Shown here one piece after another: positions 1 to 5,251 of a stretch of 5,251 nucleotides of DNA. The notes beneath the pieces were generated by a model. The model worked only from the letters and a program-made list of their open reading frames with translations. It was not told where the DNA came from and did no database searches. The number at the start of each line of letters is the position of its first letter. The first letter of the stretch is position 1. The DNA is from Rickettsia typhi (GTDB lineage: Bacteria > Pseudomonadota > Gammaproteobacteria > Burkholderiales > Burkholderiaceae_C): contig CALPPP020000112.1 in assembly GCA_943325485.2 (NCBI GenBank), positions 1 through 5,251 of the forward strand, written 5' to 3'. The position numbers and the translations under genes are program-made.

Positions 1-1735
1 AGTTTTTGCAGTTCAAGGTATCGGGGGGTAACTGGTCTAGCCACTTGTTGAATCGAGGGTCTTGTAAAGCCGCCAAGTGTAGTTGAATCGCTTTCCAGTT
101 TTCCTCCGACGTATTCAAGCAAATGCGTTTACCAAGTTGGTTGGCCGTTTCAGTCTCGCCATCTTGGATCTTGACTTGCAAGAGTGGCAAGTTGATGAAC
201 ATGGTTTGAGAGTACACATTGGCGTTTTCTTTGGCGATGCTGCGAATCAAAGGACGGGTGACGTCATTGACTGGCGTGTTGACCATGTAAATGCTCTCAA
301 ACAACAAACGGTTCCACCACACGGTTTTGTTTGCGGCAATCAACTCATCTGAAGATTTGTTTTGGTTAAACCGCTCGTAGGCAGACACGGCTTTGCTGTG
401 GTCGATATAAAACCACGCTGTACAAAACAGCAAAAGCATGCCAAAGCCTTTCACCAACCACAGTGGCAGACGCACGGGGTAGGTTTCTTCTGGCAAAAGA
501 CTGAAGGCGATCACAAATAAAAACAAAAACAAGGCGTGCCACAAAGGGTACTCCAGCAAGCTGTGCAGTCCTAAAACCATGACCACGCAGACCATGGCCA
601 ATTCCGCGCCATTGGCTTGAAGCCAAGGTTTTTTCTTGAACAACCAAAAGCCAGTAAAAGCCAGCAAAGACAAAGTGCCCAAAATACCCAGCTCGACTTG
701 AATTTGCGCCACCACATTGTGGGCATGGTCGACGGGTTCAGTGATACCGGGCGTCAACACTTGGACGACTTGGAGCTGCCGCCAACCCACACCCATCCAA
801 GGGTGTTGCTGAATCAACAGCCATACATCGCTCAAGATTCGTATGCGGTGATTGCCTGAGGCTTCCACCGCTTTGCGGGATTCTTCCAACAACTGGCCAG
901 ACATCAAACCTAAGGTGGCCAACACCTCACCTACCCCAATCGCCAACAGTTGCCAAACGATCAAAGCCACCCAAACCCAAGAAATCTTCAGGCGATGGCG
1001 AACCAGCGCAAGCAAACCACTGACAAGCAGTACTTCAAGGTAACCGGTACGCGAACTGGTGGCATACACCGCCAGCATCATGAAACCCGTAGCGACCAAG
1101 CGCCAAGGCGCAGGGCGAGCGCTTTGCTCTTCCTCCTCAGGCTTCAAAAACACCAAGCACACCATGGCGCTGACCATCAGGCTGGCACACAAATTAGGCT
1201 GGCTTAAAAAGCCACCTTGCCGAGGAAAAGTGACGGACTTGTTCAACCATGGACTGAGCCAATCTTGTAACTGCAGCATTTGCAGCCAAATGCTGGCGGC
1301 TTGCAGCAAACCCGCGATCAACACGCCGGTCATGACGGTATCCGCGAGTAAACGGCCCTGCCCCGCTTGCACCCACATCTTGACCCACGCGCTCAGCAAA
1401 ACCACAGCAACAAGATAGGAAGTGGTGACCAAAAAATAGCTGAAATAAGTGGTGTTGATGCCTGCGATGTACTGCACGCAAGCCAGCATTAACCAGCCGC
1501 CGCAGAGTATGCCAAGCGAGCTCAAGCTAAAGCGTGTGGCTTCACGCGGCAGGTAAAAACAGGTGACCACGCCAAACAAACCCAGGCCAAAGAAGGCCAT
1601 GAGGTCCGAATTCAGGCGGGGCGTGACGGTGTTGATGGTGGGTAGAGAGCTACCAACAAACAGAAAAATAAGCGATAAAAACAGCAGAATTGCTGCTTTT
1701 GATGATGTCTTTTCGTATTCTTCGAAAGTATTCAT
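1..1735 (-). CDS. PglL-like O-oligosaccharyltransferase / Wzy-family O-antigen ligase (3' end beyond window)
   Basis: Reading the minus strand from the ATG at 1735-1733 gives 578 codons with no stop before the left edge, so the C-terminus is incomplete. The product is an inner-membrane protein with roughly a dozen hydrophobic segments. The first lie at about residues 14-34, 44-62, 71-90, 97-118 and 131-151, and the last end near 443. A soluble tail follows (about 445-578). Family signatures are RQGGFLSQPN (172-181), SSRTG (227-231), HPWMGVGW (311-318), DHAHNVVAQIQVELG (336-350) and HSLLEYPLWH (391-400). The last two are typical of PglL/Wzy_C proteins. His339 in the HAHN motif lies in the long loop of about 278-345, where WaaL and PglL enzymes carry an essential periplasmic histidine. 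Such enzymes move lipid-linked glycan onto protein Ser/Thr, or onto lipid A core. PglL is favoured over WaaL or Wzy by the LLEYPLWH motif and the long tail. Known relatives run to about 550-620 residues, so little should be missing. No pilin gene is visible beside it, so the acceptor is unknown. Confidence 0.86.
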   Translation of the reverse strand, partial: MNTFEEYEKTSSKAAILLFLSLIFLFVGSSLPTINTVTPRLNSDLMAFFGLGLFGVVTCFYLPREATRFSLSSLGILCGGWLMLACVQYIAGINTTYFSYFLVTTSYLVAVVLLSAWVKMWVQAGQGRLLADTVMTGVLIAGLLQAASIWLQMLQLQDWLSPWLNKSVTFPRQGGFLSQPNLCASLMVSAMVCLVFLKPEEEEQSARPAPWRLVATGFMMLAVYATSSRTGYLEVLLVSGLLALVRHRLKISWVWVALIVWQLLAIGVGEVLATLGLMSGQLLEESRKAVEASGNHRIRILSDVWLLIQQHPWMGVGWRQLQVVQVLTPGITEPVDHAHNVVAQIQVELGILGTLSLLAFTGFWLFKKKPWLQANGAELAMVCVVMVLGLHSLLEYPLWHALFLFLFVIAFSLLPEETYPVRLPLWLVKGFGMLLLFCTAWFYIDHSKAVSAYERFNQNKSSDELIAANKTVWWNRLLFESIYMVNTPVNDVTRPLIRSIAKENANVYSQTMFINLPLLQVKIQDGETETANQLGKRICLNTSEENWKAIQLHLAALQDPRFNKWLDQLPPDTLNCKN

Positions 1736-1764
1736 TTTGTCGACTTTGTTGAAAAAATGAATAC
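1728..1764. repeat. Perfect 11-bp inverted repeat spanning the PglL-like start codon
   Basis: The arm GTATTCATTTT at 1728-1738 is exactly complementary to AAAATGAATAC at 1754-1764, with 15 bases between that include the palindrome GTCGAC (1739-1744). One arm contains the start codon (1735-1733) of the PglL-like gene. The other directly abuts its -10 box (1770-1765). Read-through RNA from the upstream operon could fold this into an AU-rich hairpin that buries the AUG. RNA starting near 1758 would lack part of the second arm. The DNA symmetry would also suit a dimeric regulator. It is not a convincing terminator, because the stem is AT-rich and no U-tract follows. Confidence 0.6.
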
Positions 1765-1791
1765 ATTATACACATTTATTCTTTTAGTGAA
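1765..1791 (-). promoter_or_regulatory. Putative sigma70-type promoter of the PglL-like gene
   Basis: On the minus strand a perfect TATAAT -10 box lies at 1770-1765. A TTCACT -35-like box (4 of 6 matches to TTGACA) lies at 1791-1786, with a short 15-base spacer. Transcription would start near 1758, giving a leader of about 23 bases before the ATG at 1735. The -35 box lies inside the last codons of the upstream SDR gene, which stops at 1776, so the PglL-like gene can be expressed separately from that operon. The leader has no clear Shine-Dalgarno sequence, so initiation may be weak or use an A-rich leader. The -10 box is strong, but the -35 box and spacing are imperfect. Confidence 0.55.
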
Positions 1792-2678
1792 TTCCTAAGT
1801 GTTACACCTATGTCCGGCCGCTCTGCAAACGGGTCTGGCGGGTTGCTTCCATGAACAATCGCATCAAAGCGTGTTTGGGCATTGCCCAAGGCTTTGGGGT
1901 GGCTGTAGATGTAAAACTGCTCAGCTTTCATGGCGTCAAACACCATCTGAGCAACCTGAGCAGCACTGACTTTGCCGCTGCCTACCGCTTTGTCGCTCAT
2001 GGCTTGGCCAATGAGTTGGCTTTTGGTAGGCGCTACTGGCGGCAAATGCGATGGACGATTGCGTTCGCTTTGGTTGATGCCGGTGGGCACAAAGTAGGGG
2101 CACAGCACACTTGCGCTGATTTGCTCGCTGACCAATTTCAAATCTTGGTAAAGGGTTTCGGTCAAAGCCACCACCGCGTGTTTGGTGACGTTGTAAATAC
2201 CCATGTTCGGCGGCGTCAACAGCCCGGCCATGCTGGCGGTGTTGACGATATGGCCTTGGTATGAGGGGTCTTTCTTGGCCGCCTCCAACATCATGGGGGT
2301 GAACAAGCGCACACCGTGGATGACGCCCCAGACGTTCACACCCAACAGCCATTCCCAATCCTTGACCGAGTTTTCCCAAACCAAGCCGCCAGCGCCCACC
2401 CCTGCGTTGTTGAACACAAAGTGCGGTGCGCCAAAGCGCTCAAACACAGCCGTTGCAAGTTCTTGCATCTCGTCAGCGTTGGACACATCCACCCGCTTGG
2501 CCATGACTTGTGCACCCATGGCTTTGATTTCATCGTGTGCGGCTTTGAGGGCGTCTTTTTGCACATCGACCAGCACCACATTCATGCCCAAAGAGGCCCC
2601 AATGCGGGCGCATTCCAAGCCAAAGCCCGATGCGCCACCCGTCAAGACGGCGGTTTTGCCTTTGAAGTCTGAAATCAT
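1776..2678 (-). CDS. SDR family NAD(P)-dependent oxidoreductase (300 aa, classical type)
   Basis: This is a complete 300-residue classical short-chain dehydrogenase/reductase, expected to be cytoplasmic. The cofactor motif TGGASGFG is at residues 13-20. An acidic Asp38 at the end of the second beta strand favours NAD(H) over NADP(H). Asp64 follows in the usual DV position and NNAG is at 90-93. The catalytic set is Asn115, Ser149, Tyr162 and Lys166 (YNVTK). The C-terminal part from about 185 carries the substrate loop (LCPYFVPTGI) and is longer than in the usual 250-residue SDR, which suggests a bulky or lipophilic substrate. It would interconvert an alcohol and a ketone or aldehyde, but the substrate cannot be assigned. 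The ATG at 2678 overlaps the TGA of the GST gene (ATGA), and an AAAGG ribosome site lies at 2690-2686, 7 bases upstream. It is the last gene of the operon, and no terminator is visible after its TAA. Confidence 0.93.
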   Translation of the reverse strand: MISDFKGKTAVLTGGASGFGLECARIGASLGMNVVLVDVQKDALKAAHDEIKAMGAQVMAKRVDVSNADEMQELATAVFERFGAPHFVFNNAGVGAGGLVWENSVKDWEWLLGVNVWGVIHGVRLFTPMMLEAAKKDPSYQGHIVNTASMAGLLTPPNMGIYNVTKHAVVALTETLYQDLKLVSEQISASVLCPYFVPTGINQSERNRPSHLPPVAPTKSQLIGQAMSDKAVGSGKVSAAQVAQMVFDAMKAEQFYIYSHPKALGNAQTRFDAIVHGSNPPDPFAERPDIGVTLRNSLKE

Positions 2679-3610
2679 GCTTCTGCCTTTTTCATATGGA
2701 AGCCGTTGCGCGGGAAATGCACATGGACAGTGCCAGTGCGTGGATCGTGGCGACGCAAGCTGTAGCGTGTGCGGGTGGCGGCCACCAACTCGCCCTGTGT
2801 GGGTTCGGTACCAAAGCTATCAGCGTGAACGATGACTTGTGTGCCCAAGGGAATGCCGTGCTCGTCTTGGAATACCTCTTTGCTCACATCCAAGGGTGTG
2901 GCGTCATGGGCGACCTTAAGCGCATCAGCTGCACTGAGTGAGGTGCTGCTGCCGTGGCCGAAAGCTGCCATGCGTTCAACCCAAGCCTTCACCAAGGGTG
3001 TGGCGTCCAAAATACCTGCAAGCAAAGGCACTTTGACCACGGTGAACCAGACCGAGTGGTAGATAGAAAAGTCGGCCAAGGTGGGTTGGGAACCCATGAC
3101 AAAGTCTTGGCCCTCCAACATGCTGGAGACGCGTCGCAAGTAGTTCTTGTATGCGCCGGTTGCGTCTGCGGCAGGCATACGTGACGCCCCACCCCGCATG
3201 GCTTGGCGGTCGGCCGCAAACACTTTCACCACCTCGGGGTCGGTGCTGGCAAACACATGGGCGGCGCCAGCAGGCTGGAAGTTGTAGCCCATGGCAGCAG
3301 GAAAAACGATGTTGTCGGCCCACTGCGCCACCGTACGCACCAAGCCTTTGGCGTGTTTGCCATAGAGCGAAGGCTCGGGGTGCAACTGATCCACCACATT
3401 GCATATCAGTGCGGTGTCGCAATAAACATCAGCGCCAATTTGCAACACCGGTGTGCGGCGGTAGCCACCCGTCAAGGGCATGAGGTCGGGCTTGGGCATG
3501 ACCATGGGGATGGTCACACCTTGCCACGACAGCTTTTTGTAGCCCATGATCAAACGCACTTTTTCAGCAAAGGGCGAGGTGGGGTAGTGGTGAAGAATCA
3601 AGGCAGACAT
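2675..3610 (-). CDS. Glutathione S-transferase family protein with C-terminal extension (311 aa)
   Basis: The N-terminal half (about 1-85) is a thioredoxin-like GST domain. It has HHYPTSPFAEKVRL at 7-20, where Ser12 is a candidate glutathione-activating residue, TPVL with its cis-proline at 53-56, and the CDTALIC strand-helix at 64-70, matching the glutathione-contacting E/D-S/T motif. The all-helical GST_C domain covers about 90-215 and includes TLADFS (177-182), the conserved N-capping region. The protein then continues to residue 311, whereas typical bacterial GSTs have about 200-230 residues. The extra part (about 240-305) looks beta-rich, with VIVHADSFG, GELVA and VHVHFPRNGF. It could conjugate or remove glutathione, isomerise a substrate, or act as a binding protein. 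The start at 3610 has a weak GAAAG ribosome site 6 bases upstream. It lies 20 bases after the MDR gene and overlaps the next SDR by 4 bases, so translation is probably coupled. Confidence 0.88.
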   Translation of the reverse strand: MSALILHHYPTSPFAEKVRLIMGYKKLSWQGVTIPMVMPKPDLMPLTGGYRRTPVLQIGADVYCDTALICNVVDQLHPEPSLYGKHAKGLVRTVAQWADNIVFPAAMGYNFQPAGAAHVFASTDPEVVKVFAADRQAMRGGASRMPAADATGAYKNYLRRVSSMLEGQDFVMGSQPTLADFSIYHSVWFTVVKVPLLAGILDATPLVKAWVERMAAFGHGSSTSLSAADALKVAHDATPLDVSKEVFQDEHGIPLGTQVIVHADSFGTEPTQGELVAATRTRYSLRRHDPRTGTVHVHFPRNGFHMKKAEA

Positions 3611-3630
3611 GGCGAGCTTTCAAAAAGGCT

Positions 3631-4644
3631 TCAGATTTTCACGACTTGTTTGCCAAAGTTTTTGCCTTTGAGCAAACCGAAAAATGCCTCGGGTGCATTC
3701 TCCAAGCCATGGGCCACGGTTTCGCGGGGTTTGAACTTGCCGCTGCCCACCAAGGTACCCAGTTCTTTCAAGGCCTCGGGCCAATCGGCAGGGTGTTCGC
3801 TGACGATAAAGCCTTGCACTTTCAAACGGCTCATCAAAATCAAGGAAGGGTTGGTCATGGGAATAGGCTTGCCGTTGTAGCCGGCGATCATGCCGCAAAC
3901 CGCAATGCTGCCGAACTCGTTCATGCGCAGCATGACCGCATCCAACACCATGCCACCCACATTTTCAAAATGACCGTCGATGCCGTTGGGGCAAGCGTCT
4001 TTGATGGCTTTGGACAAGGACAGGTAGTCGCTGTGTTCTTTGTAGTCGATGCAAGCATCGAAGCCGAGTTCTTTCACCACGTAATCGCATTTGTCCTTGC
4101 CACCGGCAAAGCCGACCACGCGGCAACCGCGGGCTTTGGCCAAGGCACCAAAGGCGCTGCCGACCGCGCCACTGGCGGCGCTGACGGTGAGGGTTTGACC
4201 GGCCTTGGGGTTGATGATGCGCACCAAACCGTGCCATGCAGTGACGCCTGGCATACCCACAGCACCCAGGTAATGGCTGATGGGTACATGGGTGGTGTCG
4301 ATTTTGCGAAGTGCAGCAGGCACATCAGCATCCACCACGCTGTAGGTTTGCCAGCCGCCCAGTCCGACCACTTTGTCGCCCACGGCAAATTGGGGGTGAC
4401 GGCTCTCCACCACCTCGCCCACCGTGCCTGCAACCATGACTGCGTTCAAGGCTTGGGGTGCGGTATAGCTTTTGCCGTCGTTCATGCGGCCACGCATATA
4501 AGGGTCCAGGCTCATGTACTCGTGCTTGACCAACACTTGCCTGTCTTGCAAAGCGGGTGTCTCCAAGGTGAGCAATTTGAAGTTGTCAGCCGTGGGCTCG
4601 CCCGTGGGGCGGCTGACCAAATGGATTTGGGGGTTGTGTGGCAT
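3631..4644 (-). CDS. NADP-dependent medium-chain oxidoreductase, CurA/YncB/LTB4-dehydrogenase-like (337 aa)
   Basis: This is a zinc-independent MDR-superfamily reductase. Such enzymes use NADPH to reduce the carbon-carbon double bond of alpha,beta-unsaturated ketones or aldehydes, as in curcumin reductase CurA and prostaglandin/leukotriene B4 reductases. Hallmarks are YMSLDPYMRGRMND (43-56), the Rossmann motif AASGAVG (156-162), GGKDKC (181-186) with Lys185 placed to contact the NADPH 2'-phosphate, ENVGG (227-231), and the terminal block from EHPADWPEA to GKNFGKQVVKI. The cysteine/histidine pattern of zinc-binding alcohol dehydrogenases is absent. At 337 residues it matches the family's usual 335-345. 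The reading frame is open up to another ATG at 4704, but the start at 4644 is preferred. It begins the family-typical MPHNPQIHLVSRP and follows a strong AGGAGA ribosome site, while the longer form would overlap the upstream SDR gene. It lies 14 bases after that gene. Confidence 0.94.
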   Translation of the reverse strand: MPHNPQIHLVSRPTGEPTADNFKLLTLETPALQDRQVLVKHEYMSLDPYMRGRMNDGKSYTAPQALNAVMVAGTVGEVVESRHPQFAVGDKVVGLGGWQTYSVVDADVPAALRKIDTTHVPISHYLGAVGMPGVTAWHGLVRIINPKAGQTLTVSAASGAVGSAFGALAKARGCRVVGFAGGKDKCDYVVKELGFDACIDYKEHSDYLSLSKAIKDACPNGIDGHFENVGGMVLDAVMLRMNEFGSIAVCGMIAGYNGKPIPMTNPSLILMSRLKVQGFIVSEHPADWPEALKELGTLVGSGKFKPRETVAHGLENAPEAFFGLLKGKNFGKQVVKI

Positions 4645-4649
4645 GGAAG

Positions 4650-4655
4650 TCTCCT
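4650..4655 (-). promoter_or_regulatory. Shine-Dalgarno site that sets the MDR gene start
   Basis: AGGAGA on the minus strand lies 5 bases before the ATG at 4644, in the 14-base gap after the upstream SDR stop (4659). It is the best ribosome-binding site in the window and argues for the 337-residue start over the longer one at 4704. Confidence 0.85.
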
Positions 4656-4658
4656 GTT

Positions 4659-5251
4659 TTATCCGCTGGTAATGCAGCTCACGCCGCCGTCCACCGCCAG
4701 CCATTGGCCGGTGATGTGCTTGCCAGCATCCGATGCGTACAGCACCGTGATGCCTTTCAAGTCTTCGTTGTCGCCCAAACGCCGCAAGGGCGCGCTGGCC
4801 TTCAATAGATCCTCGCCGTAGGTCTCAAAGGTGCCCGCAGTCATTTTGCTGGGGAAGAAACCTGGGCAAATCGAGTTGACCCGAATATTGTGAACACCCC
4901 ATTCGCCAGCCAAGGCGCATGAGAAATTGATGACAGCGGCTTTGGAGGTGTTGTAAGCGATGGTGTTGATGCCGGTGGGGTTGCCGCCCAAACCGGTGAT
5001 AGAGGCCACATTGATGATGCTGCCGCTGCGTTTGGGGATCATGCTGTGTTTGCCAATGTACTGGCTGAGGATGAAATAGCCACGCACATTCAGGTTCATC
5101 ACCTTGTCCCAGGCTTCCAAGGGGTGGTCTTCGGCAGGTGCGCCCCAAGCCGCACCCGCGTTGTTGAGCAACACATCCACATGGCCAAACTGTTTCAAGG
5201 TTTCAGCGCCGAGTTTTTGCAAATCGTCTGGGTCGGCACAGTTCGCCGCCA
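4659..5251 (-). CDS. SDR family oxidoreductase (N-terminus beyond window)
   Basis: The frame is open to the right edge, leaving 196 complete codons before the TAA at 4661-4659. The first 50-70 residues, including the TGxxxGxG cofactor motif and the start codon, lie outside. Numbering from the first visible residue, the SDR markers are NNAG (29-32), Asn54 in LNVRGYF, Ser83 in INVASITG, and Tyr99/Lys103 in YNTSK. CPGFFPSKMT and the C-terminal ITGQWLAVDGG, which is typical of classical 250-residue SDRs, follow. An in-frame TTG at 5222 is not the start: the frame continues upstream with sensible SDR residues (ADPDDLQ, the DxxD-like region before helix 4). It is probably a cytoplasmic NAD(P)-dependent ketone/alcohol oxidoreductase, similar to FabG-like or gluconate-5-dehydrogenase-like proteins. 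Its cofactor preference cannot be read because that region is missing. It is the first visible gene of the operon. The operon promoter is not in the window, so more genes may lie upstream. Confidence 0.92.
   Translation of the reverse strand, partial: AANCADPDDLQKLGAETLKQFGHVDVLLNNAGAAWGAPAEDHPLEAWDKVMNLNVRGYFILSQYIGKHSMIPKRSGSIINVASITGLGGNPTGINTIAYNTSKAAVINFSCALAGEWGVHNIRVNSICPGFFPSKMTAGTFETYGEDLLKASAPLRRLGDNEDLKGITVLYASDAGKHITGQWLAVDGGVSCITSG

Noticed and set aside
510..535. A-rich repetitive run (AAAACAAAAACAA on the plus strand)
   Set aside because: It encodes the Leu/Phe-rich transmembrane segment after LLEYPLWH in the ligase, so codon repetition explains it.
83..1760. Several short open frames on both strands (for example 83-352, 366-647, 1059-1418, 1194-1481, 1563-1760)
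   Set aside because: All lie within the continuous 578-codon minus-strand ligase frame (one runs slightly past its start) and are out of frame or antisense. None has recognisable motifs.
1736..1775. Rho-independent terminator after the last SDR
   Set aside because: The only stem here is AT-rich and lacks a following U-tract on the transcribed strand, so it does not fit an intrinsic terminator.
2203..2835. Plus-strand open frame of 210 codons
   Set aside because: It is antisense to the SDR and GST genes. The protein has a Ser/Thr/Pro-rich composition with no family signature.
3203..3880. Plus-strand open frame of 225 codons
   Set aside because: It is antisense across the GST/MDR junction. 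No domain is visible, and the well-supported minus-strand genes occupy the same DNA.
4645..4704. Longer N-terminus for the MDR protein starting at 4704
   Set aside because: The extra 20 residues (Arg-rich, MAGGGRRR...) are not family-like and come from the overlapping SDR coding region. The strong AGGAGA site supports 4644.
3646..4821. Plus-strand open frame of 391 codons
   Set aside because: It lies antisense to the clearly conserved MDR and SDR genes. The product is rich in His, Gln, Ala and Gly, has no recognisable motif, and looks like a codon-bias shadow.
5220..5222. TTG as start of the rightmost SDR
   Set aside because: The reading frame continues to the window edge with SDR-like residues, and a start here would lose the cofactor-binding domain.

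Overview
The window fits a betaproteobacterium of the Burkholderiales, most likely Comamonadaceae-like. The basis is the protein style: a PglL-type ligase, a compact SDR / MDR / GST / SDR operon, and moderate-to-high GC coding DNA. No rRNA or other marker gene is present, so this placement is inference. All five genes I can support lie on the minus strand, so transcription runs from the right edge to the left. Coding density is very high. The only intergenic stretch of note is the AT-rich 40 bases at 1736-1775, and no gene-free stretch exceeds 300 bases.

Region 5251 to 1776 is a tight four-gene block. In transcription order it holds a short-chain dehydrogenase/reductase (SDR) whose N-terminus is cut off by the window edge, an NADPH-dependent medium-chain reductase of the CurA/YncB/leukotriene B4 dehydrogenase type, a glutathione S-transferase-like protein with an extra C-terminal domain, and a second, 300-residue SDR. 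The gaps are 14 bases, 20 bases and a 4-base ATGA overlap, so this is almost certainly one operon. Together the genes supply two alcohol/ketone oxidoreductases, a double-bond reductase acting on enone- or enal-like substrates, and a GST-fold protein. That set suits processing of a lipid-like, aromatic-derived or xenobiotic carbonyl compound. The substrate cannot be read from the sequence.

Region 1775 to 1 starts with a sigma70-like promoter that overlaps the end of the last SDR gene. A long membrane-protein gene follows: 578 codons without a stop, running off the left edge. Its product carries the hallmarks of the Wzy/WaaL/PglL O-antigen ligase superfamily, closest to PglL O-oligosaccharyltransferases that glycosylate pilins and other exported proteins. 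A perfect 11-bp inverted repeat lies between the -10 box and the first codons of this gene and includes its start codon. It is the most unexplained piece of structure in the window.

I found no tRNA, rRNA, CRISPR array, insertion sequence, integrase or phage gene. I did not find a clearly novel system. The items most worth a second look are the start-codon inverted repeat, the C-terminal extension on the GST, and the unassigned function of the SDR-MDR-GST-SDR operon.
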